DNA from: Paraconiothyrium sp. Pb-2020
Taxonomy: Eukaryota > Ascomycota > Dothideomycetes > Pleosporales > Didymosphaeriaceae
Length of the DNA stretch: 64,000 nt
NCBI GenBank assembly: GCA_022419385.1
Contig: JAJUBI010000007.1
Location: 901,768 to 965,767 of the forward strand
Direction of reading: 5' to 3'
Part shown: in pieces, positions 12,699 through 23,133 of the stretch
Numbering within the stretch: the stretch's first letter is position 1
Layout: each line of letters opens with the position of its first letter
Translations under genes and position numbers: made by a program
Notes under the pieces: model-generated
The model's database searches: none
What the model was told of the DNA's origin: nothing
The model's input: only the letters and a program-made list of their open reading frames with translations

Positions 12699-12910
12699 AA
12701 GCGAAAAGAGATCGTCTCTTACACATGAACCGTGGTACGAGGAGGGCAAAGATTACGAGACATGACTTGCATTAGCGATTGAAGCCTAGCCAGTACGAGA
12801 GAGAACTGGAAATGACCGATAGACATTCCCTACATGTCATACTTAGAAATTCAGATTGTCCTACCAGAGCCGACTTCTTTCTATCTGTATTTGTCATGGT
12901 CTGTAGCACG

Positions 12911-13585
12911 TCACGCTAACTCGACAGATTCCCAAGCCTCTTCTTGAGGAAATCCTAAGTGGAATCGTCCACATTTTCCGATACCGATATCAGGATCGAC
13001 TACCGCTTCGAAAGAGTCAACCCTCCCTCCCACGATGAGCTCATCGGTGTCGCTTTCTACGCCCATCAAATGGCAATGCAATTTTGGCCCACTGATGCTC
13101 TCCATCCAAGCTGGGACTCTGTATCCGAACAAAGTCCCTTCCACCTTCCTCAACTGACGGTTTTGGGTGGCCTTCTCCAGAAACAGGGTTACGTTGGTGA
13201 ATGTTCCCTTAATCTTGAATGGCAGGATCGAATTCATTCCCCCAACTGCAGGCAGTGCGTCCGTCGACGCTAGCAACTCTTCTAAACCTGTGTAACTCAA
13301 CAAAGTTCCCTGTGCGATTTCGATGAGGCGTAAAGGCTGAAAAACAGTGACCATCGCAAAACACAGTCGGTCATTCGCCATAGCCGATGTCACGTTCCCC
13401 TTACGCGAGATAGCGTAGGGTCGACAGTCCAACAGGAGCATGATGTGCCCATGCTCAAAAACTCCGATGCCGTCGGTGCCATGGCTTGTCAGATCGGCTG
13501 CGCGTGGTTGGCCTAGGTTGAAGCCCTTATGCACAGCTGTCCATGTGGAGAATTGGAAGACGTCGTTCGGGATGGAGGCGACCAT
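12911..13585 (-). CDS. Alpha-acetolactate decarboxylase
   Basis: Intronless 224-aa protein from ATG at 13585. It matches the acetolactate decarboxylase family (AlsD/BudA): N-terminal HGTDGIGVFEHGHIMLLLDC, central GTLLSYTGLEELLASTDALP, and the C-terminal histidine block LHCHLMGVESDTDELIVGG, ending in the typical F(P)Q-x5-V. The enzyme converts acetolactate to acetoin using Zn. No secretion signal, so cytosolic. It is divergently arranged with an FMN-dependent hydroxy-acid oxidase across a 1.1-kb spacer, which may mean shared control of pyruvate-derived overflow metabolism (inference). The gene is common in bacteria and patchy in fungi, so ancient transfer is possible but not shown here. Confidence 0.82.
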   Translation of the reverse strand: MVASIPNDVFQFSTWTAVHKGFNLGQPRAADLTSHGTDGIGVFEHGHIMLLLDCRPYAISRKGNVTSAMANDRLCFAMVTVFQPLRLIEIAQGTLLSYTGLEELLASTDALPAVGGMNSILPFKIKGTFTNVTLFLEKATQNRQLRKVEGTLFGYRVPAWMESISGPKLHCHLMGVESDTDELIVGGRVDSFEAVVDPDIGIGKCGRFHLGFPQEEAWESVELA

Positions 13586-14665
13586 GCTGGGTTCTTATGA
13601 TCTAATGCGGGTCTGCAGTTGAGAGTTGGGTTTAGCTGTTTATCGCTTTGCTAAAGCTTTCATAAGGTACGAAGAGTTCGCAAGATTCTTCGCTGCAGAC
13701 AACAACGTCTCGAGATGGAACATGCGTACACGGCATTGGGGCCGAAATCATACATCGGACCTCCACTTCCGACTCGATCTTCCATAAACATTAACATGTC
13801 CAATTGAAGCGATTCTTTGACAACTTATCGATTCATGGGATAAATTAGTACTGCGATGTCTGATGTGCGCGCCATGCGTAATGCATGCCGGCTTTGTTCC
13901 GACGTCACTTAACCTAGGTTTCGGCTCGGCCTCACGTCAATAACATCGCGGAGGAGGTGCCTTTTGACAAGCGGCGACGTCGGTGGTAGGTCCCGACGTC
14001 GGGGATATTTATCAACACCCTGGAGCATCGCGCGAACGCTTAGAAACCTCCATTCTTCGACAATCTGTCCCCACAACACGTTCGCTCGCGGCTTGTGTCT
14101 GCGCCCCTCAATGCCCAACCCGCTCCCATCGTCGCCTTGGCAGTTGTCTCAACAGCACTTGGTAGGCTCGACCGGAAGAATGCAGTTGGGGAAGGTAGAC
14201 GGACATGTTCCGTTGTCGCAACAGGCCTTGTGCTTTCTTGTGGGTCGCAATGTTAAAAAGTCCGAAGTTCAAGCGCACCGGCATCAAATCGTGGACCTGT
14301 AATCATTGGTCTGGATGTTTCAACCTTGCTGTTTCAGGCCCTCATTGGCTGTTCAAACGCTACTTTAGCTTACCTTATCCACCCTTCTGGGACCTGCCTG
14401 CTCGGATCTTCCTACATCATTAGGTGTACTCCGAACAAACTCGCAAGCCCTGTCGTCGCCAAGGTACTAACAACAAAATGAATTTGCAGGACCGTGGGAT
14501 CAGATTGGCAATGGATTGGAAATCAGACCGAGGAATGACAGCAGTAGGTATAAGAAGACGATGGGCTACTTGATGTGATCGCAGTATCCCAAGAACCTGT
14601 AACCGGGTTCGTTCCTTCCTTCAAAGCATTAAGTTCATTTCATACGCTGCTAGCAGTGCTACAGC
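13586..14665. other. 1.1-kb divergent promoter region
   Basis: Separates acetolactate decarboxylase from the FMN oxidase. Contains a GACGTC-bearing inverted motif around 13976-14000 (ACGTCGGT...CGACGTCGGGG) and a CCTAGGTT element near 13912. A 112-codon ORF at 13964-14302 lacks coding signals and is not called. Confidence 0.4.
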
Positions 14666-15907
14666 ATGCGTTGTACACTATTCTTCTCGGGCCTAGCTGC
14701 CACCGCGCTTGCCGCAGAACCCTTTCTCAATGAGCCGGATACGGGCCTAGAGACCTTCTTGCATCAAACGAACAATTGGACGGAAGGAACACAGCCGGCA
14801 TTGAAAGACATGCGTGGCTTGAATGACTTCGATTTTGCTGCTCGCCAGAAGCTCTCGACTGAGAACTACTTCTACTACCGCACTGGAAGTGCTGGCGAAT
14901 GGAGCTATCGCAACAACTTAGACATCTGGCAAAAGGTCAAGTTCCGACCCAGGTTCCTCACCGATACCACCAAGGTCAACAAGACCTTGGGCGTCACTAT
15001 CTTGGGCTACAACTTCACAAGCCCTGTCTTCATATCGCCTGCCCCGAGAGCACAATATGGCAATGAGCGTGGGGAATTAAACTATGTGGAGGCGTCAGCA
15101 GATGAAGACACGCTTTATGTTGCGGCGATGTATGCGCAAAAGACCATTGAGGAGATTGCTGCCGCCAAGTCCAACACCACCATCAACGGGCCCCAAGTCA
15201 TCTTCCAACAGGTACTCCCTATGCTCGTATATCTGAAATATTATAGCACTAACAGCCCCCAGATCTATAGCAACGCCAATCTTTCGGTAACGTGGGACAA
15301 CATCGCGCGTGCCGAGCGCACTGGAGCTAAAGCCATCGTCTGGACTATCGACGCACCCGCCGACGCCGTCCGCCACCGGGCAGCCCGCTTCGACACCACA
15401 AATGCAAATTCCGCTACCTCCTCCCTCACCTGGGACCTATATGACCAGATGAAAAACCACACCTCGCTCCCCATCATCCCCAAAGGCATAGCCTCTGTGG
15501 AAGACGCCCAAGAAGCCATCCGACGCGGCGTAAAAGCAATCTATATCAGCAACCACGGCGGCCGCCAACTCGATCACTCTCCTTCTCCTCTCGAGATTGC
15601 TTATGAGATATACCGCAACGCGCCTGAGGTGTTCAAGCAGGTAGAAGTCCTTGCTGACTCAGGCGTCAGGTACGGAAGTGACGTGCTGAAGCTGATGGCG
15701 CTGGGTGTCAAGGCTGTTGGCCTCGGACGTCCATTCTTGTACGCGAACTGCTATGGCAGAGATGGTGTGCAGAAAGCGATTCAGATTGTGAAGAAGGAGA
15801 TTGCGCAGGATGCTGCGCAAGTGGGAATTGCGGATTTGAGGAAGATTGGGCCGAGTGTGATCAATGCAAGGGAGTTGGATGAGACGGTTTATATTGAGGA
15901 GAAGTAG
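14666..15907 (+). CDS. Secreted FMN-dependent 2-hydroxy-acid oxidase (lactate oxidase-like)
   Basis: Exons 14666-15211 and 15263-15907 give 396 aa. The 51-nt intron is in frame and stop-free but has a GTACTC donor, CACTAAC branch and CCCCAG acceptor, and its removal restores the family's continuous FQQ-IYSNANL stretch. Residues 1-16 (MRCTLFFSGLAATALA) form a signal peptide. The flavin barrel follows with ISPAPRAQYG, IVWTIDAP, the IPKG lysine strand and SNHGGRQLD with the catalytic His, then ADSGVRYGSDVLK and ALGRPFLY-type FMN phosphate loops. Such enzymes oxidise L-lactate or similar 2-hydroxy acids to keto acids with O2. Complete, with no missing key residue seen. Secretion is unusual for the family but common in fungal members. 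Confidence 0.85.
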   Translation: MRCTLFFSGLAATALAAEPFLNEPDTGLETFLHQTNNWTEGTQPALKDMRGLNDFDFAARQKLSTENYFYYRTGSAGEWSYRNNLDIWQKVKFRPRFLTDTTKVNKTLGVTILGYNFTSPVFISPAPRAQYGNERGELNYVEASADEDTLYVAAMYAQKTIEEIAAAKSNTTINGPQVIFQQVLPMLVYLKYYSTNSPQIYSNANLSVTWDNIARAERTGAKAIVWTIDAPADAVRHRAARFDTTNANSATSSLTWDLYDQMKNHTSLPIIPKGIASVEDAQEAIRRGVKAIYISNHGGRQLDHSPSPLEIAYEIYRNAPEVFKQVEVLADSGVRYGSDVLKLMALGVKAVGLGRPFLYANCYGRDGVQKAIQIVKKEIAQDAAQVGIADLRKIGPSVINARELDETVYIEEK

Positions 15908-16663
15908 CAAGAACTGAAAGGAGAAGGGAGGGAGCATTGAGTGCTGCCAGATATGTTTTTCTTTGTAGCCGTACGGCTGATTTGCATTGCATTGGTTGGA
16001 ATGCATAGTAACTGATACCCTTGAATTCAGCTGATCCAATCAATTGCATGGTGCGACGGGCATCATCTGAACCCGCGCAGACAGATTGTAACGTGGGCGA
16101 AGGGTGCCATTTCCGGTCCAGAACAATCTTTAAATATAGCTGGAAGTGCAACATGCGATCGGAAACTATTTGTTTTGAGTCTTTCACGAAGAACGGTGGT
16201 ACAGCGAAGTGGAGATTTGAGCTCACTGCCTATCACTGCCTCCTCAGGCAGTAAAGGCATAACTGCGAGAAGGCAGGAGATTGCAGGCATAGCGGTATCT
16301 GTTAGATTGGCGCACAAACTCAACTATGAGGACATAAATCTGTCAGAAGTGACTTCAGAACAGCGGATTTAGACCGAGGGTATTCCGGATGCTCAATTGC
16401 CGATGTGGTCCGTCCTCTCTTGTGCTGTAGCTCAACCGGAGCGAGCACCCCAGGGGACCAGAGATTTGAACAAAAATATGGTACGAATGAGCTACTCGGG
16501 GTATCCACAACACGATCCAGACCCGTAATACCTAGTACTCACCTAAACCCAAGACTAACACCAGTTATACAGACTTCCCATCGTACAAGCCAGAGAATCT
16601 ACTGTAGTTGATATTGAGACAAACGAACGGACACTCAAATATAACCCCACACAAGGGACACCA
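15908..16663. other. Convergent 3' intergenic region
   Basis: Separates the oxidase and Hir3 3' ends. Overlapping two-strand ORFs of 60-126 codons show no family likeness and read as non-coding. Confidence 0.5.
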
Positions 16664-19600
16664 CTAATCATCCCCATCCCTCATCTCCGTATCATCATCC
16701 TCTGCCTCCCCTTCGCCCTCTTCGTCCCCTTCCCCAACCCCCTCCGTATCCGTTCCTTTTTCTTCTCTATCCATACTCCTTTTCAGATTCGGAAACAAAC
16801 TCGGCCTAGGCGCCGAGATAGCGCGTATACCCGCACCTGAAGCGTGAATCTGATGTCCCATCTCCTGCACTTCGTCCTCGTCCAGCTCGCTGAGCTCGCT
16901 CTCGTCGTCGGCGTCGTCGTGCACTGATGCGGGAGCGCTGCGCTCATCAGCGGTAACGCTGGCGGCGGCGGTGACGGTGCCGCTTGTAGGGACGTTGGGA
17001 GGCTCGAGGGTAGGAGCTGCGCTAAAGCCTGCTGCAGGTGCAGGTGTAGGTGCGGGTTCGGGTGGTGTGGGCTTGTCGGGCGAGTGAGTGGTTTGCGCGG
17101 TGGCGGCGGATGAGGGGAGTATGGTGTGTGTCGCGGCAGGCGGCGAGCGGATTGGCATCACGGATGTAGCTGGAGGGGCGGCCGCGCCGGCTGGTTTCTG
17201 TGCACACACTTCGGCACGGCGTTGGATTTCCCTACGGCCGACGGTCTTGGCTCGAGGCTTCGGGACAGGCTCAGCAGGTGGCTGTAGTTGTGCCTGCGGC
17301 TGCAACTGACTTGGGTGGAAGAGGTTGAAAGGGGCATTGTGACTATTGCCGGGTACGGCGCCATCGATTTGGGCCTGTGCAACTGATGGTAGGTAGGGGT
17401 TCCCGGCTACTTGGTGAGCGCCGGCTTCTGGCGTTGCAGTTCCAGTAAGGGGAACTTGTTTCTGTTCTGACGGTAGGGGCGGTAGGGTTGGACCGACTGT
17501 GCTGTAAAGTAGGGCGAAGGTATCGCCCAGTAGGTCGTCGATCGGCACAGCCTTCATGAGGCCGTTGTTGACGCGTTTCAACTCCACTGTATGTCGCAGA
17601 ACATCGAGGGCGTAATGTTGTGTATGGGGATCCTGGCACCACGCCTCTAGGCGGGTGGCTTGTATGTTATATTCCTCATAGTTAAGTGCTCTGAAAACAA
17701 TGTCCTCCTGGCCGTCTGGGATTTGGCCCATTCGTCGTAGTAGTTGGAGATATGTCTGGCACAGTTCATGCCATAGCTTGGTATGCTCGAAGAAGTCAGT
17801 CTGCTTTCTCCGAACACGTCTGGCCAAAGCCTCCAGGTTTGGTTGGTCGCCAGTTTGATTCAGCAGGTGAACGAAGAACTTGGTGTAACGACTGGTGTAG
17901 ACAAAGTGCCTTCCAGGCCGCTCGTATTCGGGCTTCCATACTTGGACAGCCATGGTCTTGGTGAAGATCTGCTGCGTCAGCTCATGTTTTGCGCCTTGAG
18001 CGACCATTATGTCATTGGATTCGTCATATATGACATGGGCCGCACGAGCAATAATACGATGATGCCAGCTTGACTTGTCAGCGTTACGCAGCGCCTTTAG
18101 CACCCTCAGTATGTATCCTTCCCAATCGTCGGCGTTCTCAGGATTGTTGATGTTCTCTGAAAACGGCGTGTTGGATAAGAGCTCCACACCCTTCTCGTGA
18201 TCGATAGCTTTCCGCAGGAAAAGTTTGTGAGCAAAGGACACGAGTTTGTAATGAGGCTCCAGAATCGGCTCTCTACCTCGCTCTTTCTTCTCAGGCACTG
18301 CATTGATCGCATTCACGATGGCTTTGATCACCTCCTCCCAAGGTGGACCGTTCCCTGATGTCGGCGGTCTGCCCTCGGCTAGAGCACTCCGTATTTCGTC
18401 GATGTTGGCACAGTGCATCTTCCAGAGACATTTCGCTAGCATGTAGTGATTCCACCACTTATCTGGTTCGCCTTTAGCTGCACGCTTGAATAAAACGCCT
18501 GCAAACTTCCAAGCTGTGTAGGGCAACAATGCAGCAAATGGCAAGTTTTGGTATACAGGCCCGTCATTCTGCCCGCTGTAGAACTTGTGTTCGGTGTCCT
18601 TGATGGCGAACACATTCATACTGAAAGGTTCTCGAGATGAGGCGTATATACGATTGCCAAAGTCTGCGTACAAATGTGCAACTTTAGCGCGCGTCTCGGG
18701 AGAGTAGTCTTCACCGCGAACTGCACAATTCACTGCCATGGAATAGCAGTGAATGGCAGCACGTTGCCAAGTGATGAGCTCGACGCTATTACTGTTGATC
18801 TTCTCGGCGGTCCAGGATATAGCCTCTTCCAATTGGGTATCGTTCGCTTGCGCGAGGCGGTACCATGTCTCCCACCGTTCGCTGGAATATTCCAGATCTT
18901 GCAAAAAGAAAGCTTGGGCAAAGTTGACGTCCTCGGTTGGCGCTTGAGTGGTCCTCTTTTGCGATTTGAATTTGGTGAGTGCAAGATTTCCCATCAAGAA
19001 ATACCATCCCTTGGCGGCCGGGGCGACCGAGGCGTCTGGAAGAACTGGCTTCGTGGGAAGTGTGCCGACACCCTTCAAGCAGCTGAGCAGGTCTGTTGGA
19101 TTTATAGGAGATTTGAGATATGCCTTCAATGTTTTCCCATTCTGAGTAATCTCTTCATGGACTCTGGGTCTACCAAGAGCTCCATGAACTCGCTCTATGG
19201 TGTTTCTGAGCTCGTGCTTCACAAGATCCTTGATGTTCATCTTTGAAGCTTGGGAAAGGATGAACGTCATAAGCTTCATCGCTGCGCTCCTGTCGAGAAT
19301 GTCGGCATTAGAGCCGTACTCTTGGCATTCCGTTGGATCAATAAATGTTTTCAAACCATAGAGGTCATAAAGGACCTGAGATAGCTCAGTGGCCAGTGTC
19401 TCTGGTTCAGGAAGGTCCTGGAAAGACAGCATCTCATCTTTCGCCAATCTAAGGAACAGACGCCCGGCTGCATGTCCACATGAGCGTACTCCAAGGGCAT
19501 GATGAACGTGCCGTAGAAAAACAAATTGCTCGTCAGACGGTGTCTCGAACTTTTCCGGTGTCTGAGAAATGCCTTCCCTAAAAAGGTAGTATTGGAGTAT

Positions 19601-22600
19601 CCAGAGTCGCACTTGAACATCGTTAAGCCGATTGGTAAGGTTGGCGAATGTAGATGGCGGGAACCCGTCTACGTAACGGGGTACAGAAAGCTGTCCGACT
19701 CGGATCGAATCTTGCAGCGAGTTTGCTGCAGACAAGATGCGTGACAATTGGGAAATAGCCGACATGGAAGATTGCATGTGCTCGTATGTCAGGCAAGCGA
19801 ATGCGTCCTTCTCATCTCTGATGATCTGAAGGACTTTGACCACAATCTCGTCGACAATGCGGAAACACCTTATGAGCTCCACGTGCCGGTCAGCATCGGA
19901 GCATTCCTGATAAGTTGAAATGCTGAACTTTCCCGTCAAGGTTTCGATACTTCGGAGGTAGCAGGAAAGAACCTTTGGCGGGTATTCGATTGCCTCGTAA
20001 GCTTCCCGCAAGCGTTGCCACAACGAAAGTCTCAAGCTAACAGATGCTGAGTCGAGGAACTTTCTCATCTCCTGCAAAGGCGATGGGCGCGATCTTTGCA
20101 AGTCTGCCGGAAAGAGACGATCGCCAACAGCCGGTGAATCAATATGATCCTCCCCTACACCGTTGGCATTACCAACAGTCACTTGGTCTGTATCCTGTGA
20201 TGGTTCCAGAATGGGTTCCAAGCTCTCGATGACAGCAACAGGATCCTTTTCGTCGGTGTCAAAAACCTTCAAGAAGAAGTCTTTCATACTGATGCGGACA
20301 AGTTCGCGATCTACCGCAGCTACAGAAAGCTCCGGCATGACTGCGTTATTCTGGACTTCAATGATATGCTCATCTGAAGACTTGAAAATCTCCTTAAGTT
20401 CTTCCATTGCGTAGAGCACGTTTTGAGGCGCAACGTCATCGCTAACGCTTAAATGGAAGACAGACGCCCATATGTGGCGTAAGGAAAGTTCGTCATCGGA
20501 CTCGGCATTCAGGTCGCAGCTCGAACGTAGCTGCATAGCTTCGCGTGCCAGCGAAACCCATCGTGATAGGCGATCGCTTTGTTCGGTTTGTGTGCTTTGA
20601 TTGACGCCACTGCTAGGATGCTTGATTAATGAGTAGACGTCGAGATGAAGCTCGAAAATGGTTTCAATTATCTCAATCTGTGCGGCGTCGAACTTCAAGA
20701 GCTTATATTGCCGGGTCTGCTCCTGAGCTTCAAGTATTCTGGCGTTGAGCGCTTCGAGGCGGTCCAGCATACGGTCGTAAATAAACTCATCAACATTAAC
20801 GAGGACCTGGACCACCTGCCGCTTGAGGTCCTCAGCCCACCGATACTGTACGTAGCTAGACTTACTGCTTTGCGTGCTGTTGCTTGTCGCGAAAAGGGGG
20901 CTCGGCGATAGTAGTGCCTCCACCCATGAAAACGCGACCTCCTGCGAGGAAAGCCAAGCGTTGTTGATATTTTGGACAAATTCAGTGAGCTTTTCACTTT
21001 GTAAAGTCGCTTTCACGCAAGCTTGCGCTGTACTGGATTTGGAGTAACCCAGAAACGCATTCAAGCCAGCTTCCCGCGATGCACCGCCAAGATCCATAGG
21101 TTCTGCACTAAGTAACACAGGTGCAATTTTGGATCCTGACGTTTGTAAAGCCATGTACAAATCGCAGGCTGCTTTGTCGACGTTGTCGGTAGCGGTTGCT
21201 ACGGGAGTAGTTTTGCTGAACAGATTGCGCAATTCTTCCAGGACGCCGAGGCCCTCTACACCGAGCCGCTCAAATTGATCGTTGATGACTTCGCGCAGAC
21301 ATTTGTCAGCGTTTGCAAAAGGCCAAAGCTGGTCTTCGAGCGTATTGCCAACAGTCTGCCCCATGGCCTCAACACCAGTGCCCACCTCCGAATCGCGTGC
21401 TCGAAGACGTTTGCTCCTTGAGCGACCACCCTCAGCAGTTTCTGGCAGTCCGGCGGAGTCTGTTGAGCGTTTGCGTGACAGCTCCCGGTCGTTTCCAGGC
21501 AACAGTGCGGATTCTGCCTCGTCAATTTTACCATCCGTAGGTCTCTCCTGATCTACCATTACCGCATCGTCGCCGTCTATTGCGGTAGTTTCAGAGTCAT
21601 TTCCAGGCACAGCAGGTTCATCCTGTTCCAATGTGGCCTCTCCCTTCGGAGGTTCTGTTATCTCAGCTTCCGCCTGTACATTTGCGTTCTTGGTGAGTTC
21701 TGTGATGTTTACTTCTGGTGGAACTTTGAGGGCGATCGCACAGCCTGGCTGCATGTTTTCAATCAAAGTATTCGTTTCGGTCATGTAGTGACGAAGGATG
21801 GCGTCTCCCATACCTGCCCAATCCCATTTGACTGGACTCAAGATGACGCGCTGAGGAGATCGACCAACAGCTTCTCGTACGGGTGCCGAGATCTCAGAGG
21901 GAACTGGGGCCCAAGGATAAGGGTTTAGTCGTTTCTTGAGCGTCTCGGAAAGTTTCTTCTTCACCAGTGACGCAAGTGGGGGCTGTTCAAGGGACAACGT
22001 ATCCTCAAGCCTTGTGACCAGGTCGCGGAGCTGATGTCCAGCAAAACCCTCTTCAAGGCCTGGGAGGCGCAGGAGACTGTCGTACGCTTCGTCATTTCCA
22101 TCCAGCACAGCCTCCAAACAGAATCTAGTGATGCGCGAGCTACCGAGCATAGCAGCCACGGAGGCTGTCCGTAGCCATAGGTCCAAGTCTGTGTCTTCTT
22201 TGTCTAATGCTTCGGCGAAATTTGACAAAGCGGAGACAACGTGTCCTGGACTCTCCTGCTGCAAGGGAATGCCATGCTGGCTAGCCCAATACTGCATTGT
22301 CTCGAGAATGAATTGACCATGATTCTTGTATGAAAGGTGAAGTAGTTGCGGAAGTGTGTTCGGTGCGCTTTCGTTGCCGCCAGCGGCCTGAACTGGGCCA
22401 GCATCGAAGTCATCCAGGATACTGTCGAATACCAGTTCGTCGCCATAAAGCTCATGGCGCTTGTACTCGGAGATCGATTCGTTGTACTTGAAGATCTCGG
22501 ATTCAAAAAGAGCTCTGTAAGCTTCACCGGTCTTCTCGAACGACTGCGGACCTTCGGCATGGTACTTAAGGGCGGTTTGGTAGAGTTTCAGAGCTTCTTC

Positions 22601-22762
22601 GATTTGAATTTCTTTGCTGTCGTCGATCTCGATCTCTTCCTCGTTCTCCGGTTCCACGTTAAGCGCATGCCAGGATGACTGTATACTTGATTAGCGAAAG
22701 CGTCACAGGTGCACTTTAGCTACAGTGGGTGATTGTGAAGCTCCATGGATCGCACTTACCAT
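16664..22762 (-). CDS. hir3: Histone transcription regulator 3 (HIR complex, CABIN1-like)
   Basis: The main exon, 22678-16664, encodes 2004 residues without interruption. The start is supplied by an upstream exon whose only coding bases are ATG at 22762-22760, followed directly by GTAAGT; the 81-nt intron (22679-22759) ends GTATACAG. The joined N-terminus reads MSSWHALNVEPENEEEIEID, the family's usual beginning. TPR-like helical repeats fill most of the protein (EALKLYQTALKYH, then repeated Trp/Tyr helices to about residue 1650). The C-terminal 300 residues are Pro/Ala-rich and end in a long acidic tail. Hir3 scaffolds the HIR chaperone for replication-independent H3-H4 deposition and histone gene repression in the nucleus. 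Confidence 0.9.
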
Positions 22763-23133
22763 GGCGCAAGGTGCGCGCAGTGCATTTAACGGAGATGGTC
22801 AGCGTGCAAAGAGAAGAAAAATGGAGTCCAAGTCAGCAGCGCCTGCATCAGGCAGCCGTGTCCGCCTGTCTCGACTTTCTACACAGCGTCGCGAGAGTAG
22901 GTCGGTCGCGTCTACGTCGTGTCGTGGAGCTAAGTCCTTGGCGCGAGCAAGCCACAGTATTGAGGGAGCACCTCCGATCCGCCGCATGTTGTCCTCCAAG
23001 CAACGACGCAACCTAACCCTCGCTCGCGGACCCCTCCTGAACCCAGCCCGGCACAGATCCTACGACAGTCGCATGCAGTTGTAGTCCTAGACCCCCCCTG
23101 AGCTCCTTCCGCGCCCCGCAACAAGCGTGAGCC
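22763..23133. other. Bidirectional promoter region (hir3 / ChAPs gene)
   Basis: 371 bases between divergent start codons. A basic plus-strand ORF crosses it from 22725 but overlaps the hir3 start and lacks an identifiable family, so it is not called. Confidence 0.5.

Noticed and set aside
13964..14302. 112-codon ORF in the divergent spacer
   Set aside because: Unlikely codon use and composition, no homology seen, and it lies wholly in a promoter-like region.
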